Source of the DNA: Diaporthe sp. PMI_573
Taxonomy: Eukaryota > Ascomycota > Sordariomycetes > Diaporthales > Diaporthaceae
NCBI GenBank assembly: GCA_021399435.1
Contig: JAJTUP010000023.1
Location: forward strand, 248,001-312,000
Direction of reading: 5' to 3'
DNA: 64,000 bases
Shown: positions 45,998-57,433 of the stretch, in pieces
Position numbering within the stretch: the first letter of the stretch is position 1
Layout of the letters: each line of letters begins with the position of its first letter
Program-made: the position numbers and the translations under genes
The notes under the pieces: generated by a model
Seen by the model: the letters and a program-made list of their open reading frames with translations, nothing else
The model's database searches: none
What the model was told of the DNA's origin: nothing

Positions 45998-48900
45998 TCA
46001 CGCATCGTCTTGTCCTGCCGAGCCCTGCCCGACGGAGCTCTGGACGGTAGGTGGCAGCCTGATGCTAATCGGCGGCTTGACTCCCGCAGGGCTCGAGTTT
46101 GGAGATGCACCGAAAGGCTTCCTTTTGCGTGGTGTTGCTGCAGCCCCACTGGAATTTTGCACTGCAGAGGTACTGTTGCGCCGTTTGTTCTGCTGCATCA
46201 TCTTGCCCAACTCGTCGTCGTCTTCTTCCTCTCGTCGACGCTTCTCACTAAGTCGCTCAGGCGGGGTTGAGCTCAACGATGGGGGTGCAGTGTCTGCACT
46301 GTTCGGGGTCAGAGGCTCTTCGGACTTTTCGGACTTTCCGGACTTTCCGCTTTTGCCCTCTTTGGTGATCTCTGGGTCGGTCTGGGCCATGATCACGTCG
46401 CCACCATTCTCGTCCGACTCCTCATCTGAGTGGTAGTCGACAAGGGCGCTGAGCGGACCGGGGCTGGGGCTGGGCCCGGGGACCAACGAGCGTCTGGCAG
46501 CTAGCTTTGTCTGATGCTCTTCCTCATCGTCGGACGTGTTCCAATACTCCTCTTCCATCGGATCAACACTTATCCGCTCCATCATGCGTCCATTCACATG
46601 AGTTGGTCGCCGGCCCATCTCGTCCTCAGATTCCATAAAGTACGTGTCCATGTTGCCTGCAAACCCTCTGGCCTGCTCGTAAAGACGGATAAGGTCGCTG
46701 AATGTTTCAAGATAGCCGAGCGCGGTGATCTTTTCTCTGTAGTTCTCGACGAGATGCTTGACGAGGTCTTTGATGTTCTCCTTGCGGATGTACTCAAAGA
46801 TATCCAAGCACGCAGAACTTAAGAGATTGTCGCGTGGTAGAGTGAGCAGAAGGACATCCAGGATCGGCCCGAGGACTTGCTTCTCAGCAACAAGCCTGAC
46901 ATAGAACTCATCGGCGGCGTGGTTGACCAGATGACGGAAAAATCGGATTGCCACTGACTTCATGTTAGTTGAGTTTCGTGTAAACATCCATGTGCGGGCC
47001 ACTTACCTAGCTGCAAATGCTTTTCCTTACAAGATAACAGCTGGGCGAATCGTGACGCAATATTGTGGTCTCTGATAAACTTCTTGCAAAGGTTGTGGTG
47101 TTGCCGGGCAAAGAAGCAGAGGATATCGTTGAGGTAGCTGAAAATGCCGTCGTTGTGCACAGAGAACTTGAGTTCCGTGCGGCCCTCCAGATCAAGGAGC
47201 GGCTTGAACAGCCGCGCGGCCGACCGTCCGTAGAAATCCTCCAGAATGGTCGCCTGCTGGCCTTCCAGGCTGTTGATCTGATTCATTGGCCGTGACCGTG
47301 ACTGTAGCTCCCCGTTCACCAATTTGATACCTCCATCTGGCCCTTGGCTTGTGGGTATAGTATCGAGCAGTACCTTGAGTGCATCAGAAATCTGAGATTT
47401 CACCCCAAGATCCACTTCGACCAAGAGCAAGTCGATAAGAGTGTCCGTCAGTGGGAGCTGCTTGGCCAGTATCTGCCGAAGGAGTGTGTGGCGGATCATG
47501 TGGGGATCATGGTCAATCATAGAAACCAGGATGTCCGTGGCGCCGACCCGGACAGACACATCAAAGTTGCGGAGGCCAAAGTTAATGACCGCAAGCAGGC
47601 CGTGATTCAGCAGACTGCTGTAAAATCCCTGCCGGTTCTGAATCTGCAGATTCTTGGCAATGGCACAGCACTGCTGTATGAACAGGACCGCCTGCTTCTT
47701 CCTGAGCTGCTCTGCCTTCTCCTCTGGGTTGAAGATGGAAAAGAGATCGCGCAGGAAGGTGCCGTTGGCCTGAAGGTGCTGGACTATTTCCACCTGGTTG
47801 AAGAAGATCATCGAGTTCAACACCGAAAAGGTGGGATCGTCCAGGATCCGGGCCAGCACGACGTCTTTCATGTACTGCAGGCGGTATGTCTGGTGGATCC
47901 TGCGTCTGACCTGGTCATCTTCGATGCGAACCACCTCTTTGTACCTCGACTGGTCTTTTAACCATTGTCTGTGGTTCGCCTTGTGCTGTGGGAAATCGGG
48001 ATCGTACTCCAAGGCACCAACAACGCCCAGGATGCATTCGTCAGACACCGCATGTTCGATAATCGTCGTGTCATTAAGCAGGAGGATTGTCTTCATGATG
48101 TTGCAAAGCCGATGCAAATCCTGTAGGCTCTCGAGGTCCTCGGCCATCCCGACCAAGGGTATTAATTTGCCGATATAGTCCTCGTGCATTATCAACTTGG
48201 CGAGGGTGTCACGGCCATTCGCCGAGCTGCTGATAACTCGTGTTGTGGTTTCGAGGTCTGACAGGCTGCCCAGTTCGGCGGGAGGGAGTTGGATGGAGGG
48301 GGGAACGTCTATTGCCAGGTCGTCCGACAGGCTGTCTTCCACTGTGGAGATGTGTGAGCTAGTCTGCTCATACGCACGAGGAGCTGAGGAAAGGAGGGGA
48401 GGGGGTGCATTACCTGGGCCTGCGACCTCCCCTTGCAGTGTTCTTTGGACATCATTGACGAATTTCCTTGGGCGGGTGTTAGCGGTTCGCTCATGGTATC
48501 ATCCTAGTACTAAGAAGACTCCAACATGTGGGATGACCACACATACCATATCTGGGCGCAGCCATCAGCTTCTTGGAAACTCAGGGCCATATCGACCTGC
48601 GTGCTCGGTTCCGTCCAGACGATGAGTGTGTCTATGTGTGGCGTTAGCGTGTATGCACAGACGACATTATCGTGAGGTTGTAGCATGCCTTGTTGCTTTT
48701 GGAACCCATCTTCCTTACAGATCCTGGTCTCCAGCAATGTCCTCAGTGGTTCGTCTTCGGAGTCGACAATGACGCGGGGCTCTTTGGCCCTCCCCTCTTC
48801 GGTCTGTGGAGCGGAGCGACCAGGTTAGTCCAGGTGAAAGAAGTAGAGTTGGGGAGGGATGGCGGGGAGGTTGATGAGTTGATGCGGACATCGCGATGAC

Positions 48901-49142
48901 GAAGTGTTGTCGTGCAGACAAGACAAGACAAGACGATACAAAATAAGACACAGGCATCGCGATACAAAAATCGACGATCAATCAAATAGAAGACAAGAGA
49001 GTATTCCACACGGAAGACATACTTCGGTCCATGCTGCGGTACAGAAGCCCGTACCGCGGTCGAACCAGTCGTTGTCGCGGAGCTCGTAGACCTTGACGCG
49101 CCTCCTGTCGGTCGTTTGATGAGGCACGGACTGTGCCATCAT
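45998..49142 (-). CDS. psy2: Serine/threonine protein phosphatase 4 regulatory subunit 3 (Psy2/SMEK)
   Basis: Six exons on the minus strand, 49142-49023, 48803-48689, 48631-48547, 48466-48414, 48341-47007 and 46953-45998, give 887 residues. The N-terminal EVH1/PH-like domain reads RRRVKVYELRDNDWFDRGTGFC, ICKEDGFQKQQDTLIVWTEPS. The conserved SMEK domain contains LCNIMKTILLLNDTTIIEH, ECILGVVGALEYDPDFP, VVLARILDDPTFSVLNSMIF and LLSCKEKHLQLVAIRFFRH. The acidic, Ser/Lys-rich tail contains KSGKSGKSEKSEEP and a probable nuclear localisation signal (PRKRKPF). Psy2 targets PP4 (Pph3-Psy4) to substrates in DNA-damage recovery and other nuclear processes. Intron 48688-48632 needs a GC donor and is open in frame. 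The start could be either of two adjacent ATGs (49142 or 49139). Confidence 0.94.
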
Positions 49143-52100
49143 CAACGGCTCTCGCTCCCTGGCGTGCGTGGCAATGCGCCCGAAGTTCGCGAGGAGGTCG
49201 GGGGCGATGTTGAGGTGCTGCTGGAGGGATAATTCGGGCTCGGAGGAGCTGAGGAGGGTAAGCGCCGCCACTTTGGACGAGGGTGGTCGCGCGACAACGG
49301 ATGCGCGCGGGGTGGGGACGGGGGGAGGCAAGGGCCCAGCCAGGCGACCCAGCGACCAGGCGACGCGGTGCGATACGACGAGCGACGATTGAGGTCAGCG
49401 CGGCGTGTCCGTATTGATGCTTCTTATGGATGGGGTATTTGTCGTGCGTCACTGGGTGGCTAGATCAGGGTTGGGCGGGAGTTGGGGGCGGTCGGTGTTG
49501 GGTCGGTGTTGGGTCGGTGGGTGTGTGGTGGATGGGGCGGGCGGGCTATGACACCAGTTGTCGTGCTCGTGCTCAGGAAGCCATGGGTCGGGCAGATGTC
49601 GGGCAGAGGCGGAGAGCGAAAAGACGGTGGGCGAGAATGTCCCGCAGAGCTGCCAACGGCGAGGGATCACAACGTGTCGGCGGCAGGTCGGAACGCAAAG
49701 GACGTGCAATCGGTAACGGCTTGTGGACCCTGCGATGGGATGGGATTCAGTCTGGGCCGGCTTGGGGTTGGGATGGTGATGCTGTGGATTGAAAAGCTCG
49801 ACCTTGGCCACCCGACGGGCAGATCTTTGGGTTAGGCAGGCAGGCGGGCGAGCAGCAGGGTGACAGGGTGACAGGGTAGGGTGCAGCGCGACGGCCTGTG
49901 GGTTGCGTGGGTGAGGACAAGTCGGGACAAGTCGAGTCTAGCCTCTCCTGATTTAGACGTGTGCCCGCCCAGTGGTGGATGGCAAATCCCTTCCAAGCTC
50001 CCCCAAACTCCGTCACGCACCCTGCATGAGCTCCGTCCCAACCTAATTTTGGCTGGGGGGCCCCATTGCCTTACTGGATCAGGACCTACCCACTTTTCGC
50101 CTGCCTTCCATCTGGATGCCTTTGCATTCGGGACTTTCCGTGCATGTGGTTGGTGGCCATGCCATTTCATCCCAACTTTGTCCCGTTGAAACCTATCCGA
50201 TTGATGCTACCCGACTTGGAATACCTGGCTCCTGCTGAAGCTTTACTTCTGAGTTCAATGAGCCAAGCACAGCTACGGACGGCAAGTGCCCAATCTCCCT
50301 TGACAATCCTCAGGAGGCCTGGAACAATTCAAGCATGTTTCAGACCTTTCCCAGGACCAACCAGCGCAAAGCATGGATAATACTTAGATACAGATGAACA
50401 GGGTAGTCGGCATATCTGCCGACCTGCTCTCCCAAATTGATCAAGCTGTATGCACAGCCGGTATTAATGGCCACACCATCCAATGATCAAGTCTCGGCTC
50501 GCAAGCGCTGTGTAAAGGGCGGGTCACATTGGCCTCCTGTCAACATCTTGTTCTGCAGATCAAACTAAGCAAGCCGACTCCGATGATTAAAGTTGCCCAC
50601 CAATGCAAGTTACGAGGCGCTTAACAGGCTTCACAGGCTTATCACTCTAGCTTCTAGAATAGACGAGCCGATCCATTGGGGTCCATCTAGGGGGTCCATG
50701 GGCCTCCATGTCTCTTGCTTGCCTCGGCCCGCATACAGGCTCGGTGGATCGGCAGCCCCAGCCCTTGGAAACTCCATCGGCAATGGAACACGCCCACACC
50801 ACACCCGCATTCCCCGTCCCCGTACGTGGCTTTCAACGTCAACGACCGACCTTCTGGGGAGGTTTCAGATGCCTGCAGAATTAGCCCGTGCCTCCCAAGC
50901 CCTTTCCAGCTGGACCCCACAGGGCTGAATGTTGTCAGCTTCGAAATTGGAATTCAAAAAATTAATCCAACAGTTCGACCATTCCAAATTCTTGTCTCTA
51001 CTTCTTGGTGAGCAAATATCGAAATAAGTCGGACTTGGAAGAAGCCACCAGCTCTGAAAACTTGCCTCAAGCCATCCCACATATATCCCCGGGAAGGAAA
51101 GGGGGAAAGAAATGGTTGTAGTATTTGGGTAATTCATGCTGAGCTCAGGGAGGAGAAGCAGGCCCATGGATCAATACCCGAATCCTGCCGATACCGAATA
51201 AGGCCTGGGGGCCAATCCTTCCTGAACACATTGTGTACATCATCAGCTCCGTCACACCATATAGCTGGCATATGACCGCGTACAATGCCGTCACATGGAA
51301 CATGGCGTTCAATGGCTCAACAAAGTCCTTGTCTTACAGCATGCCGTGTTGACAGCTGGTGTTACTGTAGACTGCTTCGAAGACCTTCCACGCCACAAGA
51401 GTCAGGTGGTACCTGGGTCCTCGACCATTCAGCGACGTTGCTACACAGTTTGTTGAGTACAAAGCCGGAGCTGATCACCGGCCATTAGCGTAACATGCCT
51501 TCTCTCGCCTTCAACAACCGAGAATAATCATCTACGTCTAAGCACTATATTATCTGAAAACAACCCAGTCCAGGTACACGCCAATGGATTGACATGGAAA
51601 CCTTTAACCCGAGAAGGGTCCGAGCAGCATTCGTCTTAAACAGACACCAAGTAATAACATGGTGGCTTTATGATGGCACTTCACCCCTGTCAACTAGCAC
51701 ATTGGGAGCTAAGGATACCCGGATTTAGGGCCGAGAACCGATGTCGTGCAGCTGACACTTCAGTTGCAGTAGCTCGAGGCCTGCCAGCAGCGTGATGCCT
51801 GGTAAGCTTAGCCTGATGGAGAAATCGTCCGCCTTCTCCCGGTAGCTTTCGTTGCATGCCATTATTTTAATTTCTTTTGCGCAAAGTAGACTCACTGAAG
51901 TACCCTGGATCCACTTACAGCAGGCCCTGCCACTCATTTTCTGTTACAGATATTCAACTGGCCATTTCTCTAGAGGCTTTTTAATTTGCATTGAATGGCA
52001 CAAAACCCTACATGCATCTTGATGGATTCGTAGTGGAGCCTTCGCTCTGAATATCCAGCTTGACATAAATCAAGGCCCTCCCTCGGGTTGGGCTCCATGC

Positions 52101-52929
52101 CTTTCCCTCTGCGCAGAGCAGAAAACGAGGACACCTAGCGAGAGCCGGACCGAAATACTAACATTATGCAATCATTAGATACAGAGAGCACTATTGGGAT
52201 TTGAAAGGCCTTTCGAGATGTCCAACTATCTAGGTATAGATTGCTAGCTTGGAGTTGGCGTCTTGGGCGCTCAAATGCCCGGTACGGCAGCTAAGACCAC
52301 GAGATGTATTAACGAATGAGTACTGGCGCCTTACTCTCCCGTGGTTTTGAGCCTCATGTCCCTAGGGCTTTTTAAGCCTAGGGAATAGGACTCTGGCTTG
52401 TATAGACCGTGTCGAAAATGTTCGGAGCCCATGCACTCGAGTGGCTTGTTCATAAGCCGCACAGATGCTCCGGCTATAGGCCGACGGTCTCGACACCACT
52501 AATTGCTACACGCAATCACTTGCTCAGCATAGGTAAATGAAATATTCTGGACGAACCGCTCCAGCTTCGCTTCGGCCTAGCACTCATAAAATGATATTAG
52601 CCAGGCTAGTACCTACCTCGTACGAGCTTTGTAGCCTCGCTAGGCTATGCTAAGTAAGGCCAGTGCTGTGCTCGCCTCGGGCTTGCGAGGCACGGAACTG
52701 AGGAAGTGCACCCACCAGGCAAAGCACCATTCCTGTTCACGTCAGAATGACAGATTGAGAAGTTTCATCCCCAGCACGGCGTCCAGGTCCTTGGTTCCTG
52801 CAGAAATCCAGGCCTGGGGGTACCCGAAATCCACCCTCAAAACCAGCCTCTGCCCCTCGAAGGCAGGCCCAAGGGCGTTAGAAGACGCTACCTGACTTCA
52901 TTCACCCAAGACATCCCTTACCTATCAAA
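49143..52929. other. 3.8-kb divergent intergenic region
   Basis: Between PSY2 (-) and the unknown gene at 52930 (+). The half near PSY2 is G-rich on the plus strand with short tandem repeats (GTTGGGTCGGT units near 49495-49520, GGTGACA units near 49858-49880). No frame looks like a protein. Around 52560-52700 there are several short GC-CTAGGC-type motifs. I see no RNA gene. Confidence 0.45.
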
Positions 52930-54093
52930 ATGCCCCTCTTCACGAAGGACCCCGAGGCCAAGGCTCCCAGGACACAAGAGCGAGAGGAGCAACAGAAGAA
53001 GGCTCAAGCCGTGCCGCCGCCCTACGTCCATACCCCGACCCATGCCTTGAAAGACTCACTGCTGAGCGTCCCAGATGCCTACGAGGGCACAGATAAGCAG
53101 AGGCTCAAGGGGGCCCACCGACACCGGCTGGAGAGGGAGGTTTCCGCCCTCGCCTCCGGTTCCGACACCAGTGCCACCAAAACACCGGCCAATTATTGGC
53201 AGGGCCAACCTCTGCCCGCCCAGTTCAAGGCCCCGACCCCGGCCGGATTGCGCAAGTTGGCCTTGTCCAGACCTTCTCTCAAAGGGAGGAAGATCAAGTT
53301 ACCCAAGACCTTGCCGGCGCAGCAGCAGTCGCAGATACTGTTAGATGAAGGTAAGTGAAATCGGTGCCCATGTTAGATGCAGCACCTATGATCCACTAAC
53401 ACTCAAACAGGATACGAGTCAGACGTCGACATCGACGGCACGAGCAAGCGTTCTCGTAGACCAGCAAGGTCGGCTAAGGGCCCTGCCCAAGAGCCCTTGA
53501 CGACGCAGCCTCGACAGGATGAAGCTGCGGAAGCCGGCAGAGATGCCGAGCTGGAGCGCCTGAGGAGCAAAATAAGAGAGCTTGAAGCAAAGCAGATAGG
53601 GAGGCAGAACGAGCAAGGCCCTGTGGGCCATCGATCCGCCCTAACCAATGCAACAGCCCAGAATGCCTCCAGCCCAAAGCCGGCCGACTTCGCGGGAAGA
53701 CACTCGGCGCCAGCGGGCAAAGTCGACTTAGTAGATGGCCTCCAAAGCAGAAGTAGCTCGTCCGAAAGCTGGAAGTGGCTGTCCTCGGGAAGCGATAATA
53801 AGAAAAAGAGCGATGCTACCCCACCGACGCCACTGTCCGTTGAGGCTGGGTCTGATAGGATCAATGGGATGGGAATTGACCGCTACGACTGGGCCGCGCA
53901 CTGGGCACGCCTCGCGGCCCGTACGGAGGAGGAGAGAGGCAGACTGCCCCCAGCTATAAGTCCTCAGGAACGTCCCGCACCAGTAGCTACGCCGCCACCA
54001 GAAGCAGAGGTTAAGACGTACTACGCAGACCTGGACGACCTCAACCGCATATACCCGGCTGCCCCAGAGGGAAAGCCTTCAAGCAAAACCTAG
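52930..54093 (+). CDS. Hypothetical disordered protein
   Basis: Two exons, 52930-53350 and 53411-54093, give 367 residues in frame (donor GTAAGT, acceptor ACAG). The sequence is charged and low in hydrophobics, rich in Pro, Ser, Ala and Lys, so it is mostly disordered. A short helical, possibly coiled-coil segment lies at DAELERLRSKIRELEAKQIG. Tryptophan-containing patches (SESWKWLSSGS, YDWAAHWARLAART) may be short binding motifs. No domain is recognised and there is no signal peptide or membrane segment. It may be a nuclear or cytosolic scaffold-like protein specific to filamentous fungi; that is only inference. Confidence 0.68.
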
Positions 54094-54094
54094 G

Positions 54095-54328
54095 ATGTCC
54101 GGGCAGCTCGGATACGGGAGTGCCGGCTTCAACGCGACTGATATGGCACGAACTCTGGCGGGTAGCAAGATCGAGGGGAGGTATACACCAACACTCAGCG
54201 AAGTAGAAGGCTTTGACTTCCGCTTTGGTTCAAAGACAACATCAAACATGCCGAGACGCAGCAGCTATTCGAGCAGGGCTGTGAGCGACGTCGACAAGGC
54301 TGGGGCAAGAAAGGGGCAACAAGGATGA
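54095..54328 (+). CDS. Small open frame directly after the disordered-protein gene
   Basis: A 77-codon frame whose ATG begins one base after the TAG of the preceding gene (TAGGATG). It reads MSGQLGYGSAGFNATDMART and has the same Ser/Gly/charged character as the upstream protein. It could be the true C-terminal part of that gene, reached by an unrecognised intron whose acceptor is the TAG itself, a second cistron by re-initiation, or chance. No domain is recognised. Confidence 0.3.
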   Translation: MSGQLGYGSAGFNATDMARTLAGSKIEGRYTPTLSEVEGFDFRFGSKTTSNMPRRSSYSSRAVSDVDKAGARKGQQG

Positions 54329-55109
54329 CCAGCACGAGACATCTCGGAGACACCTTCATCATATACTAGAGCCGGTCCAAATTCCTTTTAGTACCGTCGG
54401 ATTCGAGTCTTCTTTGCAAAGAGGCGAGGAGGGGTGGCAGCAATCAATGTCGCCATGTCCGCAGAGTAGGCAACGATAGACATTGATTTCACCTGAATAA
54501 TGAGCTAGCCTGAGACCGTTACACGGCATTCGACCCTCTCGGTAAAGTGCAGAGTACGAATAGTTCACGGCAGCGGATCAACGAGTGAAGTCCAACCATG
54601 AGGCGTGGCAGGTTAACCTGCACGTATCCAGACAAGGGTCCACCGGTTCGCTGCCGCGGTGAGACCTCCTCCACCCGTGTGGGCCGACCCAGGTTCCCCA
54701 CAGCCGATCGACAGGGACCACAGGGCGTGCAGCAAGAGAGAGACGCCCAGTCCAGGGTACCTAAGCTCCCCCGCCGTCAGTGACACACACCCCCCCCAAT
54801 CTCAATGCCGTCGCCGCCGCGCAAGTGCCTCGTGGCCTCAACCCGGCCGGCACATCAAACCCGCAGCAGACTTGCATCCGGCACGGGAAGCTTGATTCTC
54901 GAACAACCTCGCCGTCCGTCGCACATCCTTTGTCTCACCTTCTCACCGAAAGGCAAACTGCAGCTTGTGTGCCACCCTCGTTTAATGGCCGTCGCCAGCC
55001 AGATGCACCCCTATTTCAGCCGCAATTGATTGCGGCCTGCCTGCCCTCTTTTCCCCAGCGTTCGTTCTGTGTGTCGTCGGTGGCTCCAACGCTGTCACAT
55101 GTCAAAACT
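54329..55109. other. Intergenic, upstream of ALG5
   Basis: Promoter and leader of ALG5. An open frame running into the gene from 54780 is in a different phase after the first intron and is not supported. Confidence 0.5.
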
Positions 55110-56649
55110 ATGGCGGACTTGGACTTGTCTCTACCTGCGCGACTGCTTGCTGTGGTAGAGCAGCTTGTCTGGTCTACGTACATGGTCGCGAGGGAGTTTC
55201 CACTCACCATCATTCCTCTCATCTTGATCGCCTCCGTCAGTTTGACTGTGTTGGCTGTAAGTTCCGTTCCTCCTCCTATCCAAGCTGCTTGCCAGCAGCG
55301 GAGTGGCACCCCAGAACAGACGAGGCACGCTGCGCGCCCACCAACCATTGGCATGGCACGTTGGGCACAGGTCTCACCCGAGCATTGCCCAAAATCAGAC
55401 TGCCTGCCATGTCTACCTAGTCATTATCCAAGGTGTGAGATTGTGCTAATAATACCTCTGCCAGTTCTTCATCGGCCTCCACCTCATCGCACCGAAGCCA
55501 CGCGCCCCACTCCCCTCCGAAAAGACATACATCACCACCACCCCCGATGGCATCACGACCAAGCCTCTACCATGCTGGTTCGACAGGTGGGACGCCGAGC
55601 GCAAGCTGAGCGAGTCCGCCGCCGCGTCCAGCAAGAACGCCTTCGACGTCCCAGACACCGGCTCGGTCGAGCCCGCAGAGGTCGAGGTGTCGGTCGTGAT
55701 GCCAGCCTACAACGAGGAGAAGCGGATCCTCCCGGCCCTCGAGGAGGCCGTCGTGTACCTCGACGCCAAGTTCGGCCGCCCCACCAGCGACGACAGGAAG
55801 AAGCGCGTAGGCAGCCCCCCGACGACCCCACACCACCGGCAGTTCTTCAACAGGCGGACAACCACCAGGGCGGACGCCATCAGGGGCGACGACGGTGGCG
55901 GGGACGCGGGCGCGGGCCCCGCCGCCGGCTACGAGATCATCATCGTCAACGACGGCAGCCGCGACAAGACCGTCGACGTCGCGCTGGACTTTAGCCGCCG
56001 CCACGGGCTCCATGATATCCTGAGGGTCGTCAACCTGGAGAAGAACCGCGGCAAAGGCGGGGCGGTGACGCACGGGTTCCGGCACGTGCGGGGCCAATAC
56101 GTGGTCTTCGCCGACGCGGACGGCGCCTCCAAGTTCAGCGACCTGGGGCGGCTGGTGGAGGGTTGCGAGGACGTGGTGGACGCGAGCAACCGCGGCGTGG
56201 CGATCGGGTCCCGGGGCCACCTGGTGGGCAGCGAGGCGGTGGTGCAGCGGTCGGCGCTGCGCAACTTCCTGATGAAGTCGTTCCACTTCGTCCTCATGAT
56301 CCTCACGCCCCCGGCCACATCCCGCATCCGCGACACCCAGTGCGGCTTCAAGCTTTTTTCTCGCGCCGCCCTGCCTCACATCGTGCCCTACATGCACATG
56401 GAGGGCTGGATCTTCGACATCGAGATGCTCATGCTCGCAGAGTCCGCGCCGCCCACGCCCGTCCTCGCCAGCGACGGTTCTGTTATTGGTCTCGCACCCG
56501 GGATCCGCGTCGCTGAGGTCCCTATCGACTGGCACGAGGTCGAGGGCACGAAGATGAATATCATCAAGGACAGTATCGGTATGGCCCTGGGCATGGTCAT
56601 CCTGCGCGGGAGCTGGATGTTTGGCGTGTACCGGCGACGCATCACCTGA
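55110..56649 (+). CDS. alg5: Dolichyl-phosphate beta-glucosyltransferase Alg5
   Basis: Two exons, 55110-55256 and 55465-56649, give 443 residues. An N-terminal membrane anchor (FPLTIIPLILIASVSLTVLA-FFIGLHLIAP) precedes a GT2 catalytic domain: VEVSVVMPAYNEEKRILPAL, YEIIIVNDGSRDKT, KNRGKGGAVTHGF, the metal-binding VVFADADGASKF, and further SRIRDTQCGFKLF and MEGWIFDIEML. It transfers glucose from UDP-glucose to dolichyl phosphate on the cytosolic face of the ER. Dol-P-Glc then supplies the glucoses of the N-glycan precursor. A Gly/Arg/Pro-rich insert of about 55 residues (after KFGRPTSDD, before AGYEIIIV) splits the first part of the fold. The ATG at 55110 directly precedes the anchor. Confidence 0.94.
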
Positions 56650-57433
56650 TCCATTTTGTGTTTTTGTCGTTTATTTGATTTTCCTTTTTCCCGAGCATCC
56701 TGTGATGATAGCTCTCACCCGTTGTATGTGCACTTGCAACCACCAGCATTTCGGAAACGGCGTTGGGCGGAACCGTAAAAAGTAATGGATTGCGTGTGAC
56801 ACATTGACACCTGGATCTATCTGTTTCAGTAAGAATCCATCAAGCCAGAGAGCAAGAAAGAGATCCATAGACAGTGGCCCACGGGGGTCACATGCTAGAT
56901 ACTAATGGCACACATTACTCTGGGTGTGGACAGATATTCACAAAGCAGAGTTTGAATATGTACTGTAGGAATGATCGCCCACGAGGGCCAGGGCACTGCG
57001 AGTCCCTGACCAACCTCACAGCCATCAAATTGCGCAAGACCCTGCCACATGTGAATTCCTGATTGAGTTGAGTGGTGTGTTTTCTCGTCATTAAAATTAC
57101 TTGGATTGATTGATATCTGTGTGTCTCTTTGTCTCTTCGAGGGTAGATATCCCTTCATCAGAGACAAGGACCTAAATACGTACGACGAAACCGCCCGTCT
57201 TCGTTTCATCAAGGGCGTCAGGCAAACCAAACGCTAGCGCAAATTCGCTCTACTCTCTTTATAGATGTCTACCACATTTTTCTCGTGAAAATCTTTTCCA
57301 TCTTCCTCATCTAGTACACCTGCTCCGATGCTTCACCGCAGGGACGTTGCGCGTAATTCCGCCCTCGGTTGCGTGCCTTGATTTTCAGAGACAGTACGGA
57401 AGGCATTCTCGTCCGTCAGCCCGTCCGTCCACA
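56650..57433. other. Convergent intergenic region
   Basis: 3' regions of ALG5 (+) and ERG1 (-). No gene seen. Confidence 0.6.

Noticed and set aside
46960..48342. Separate gene starting MEDSLSDDL in the PSY2 region
   Set aside because: It starts with GTG and is simply exon 5 of PSY2; upstream EVH1 exons join in frame.
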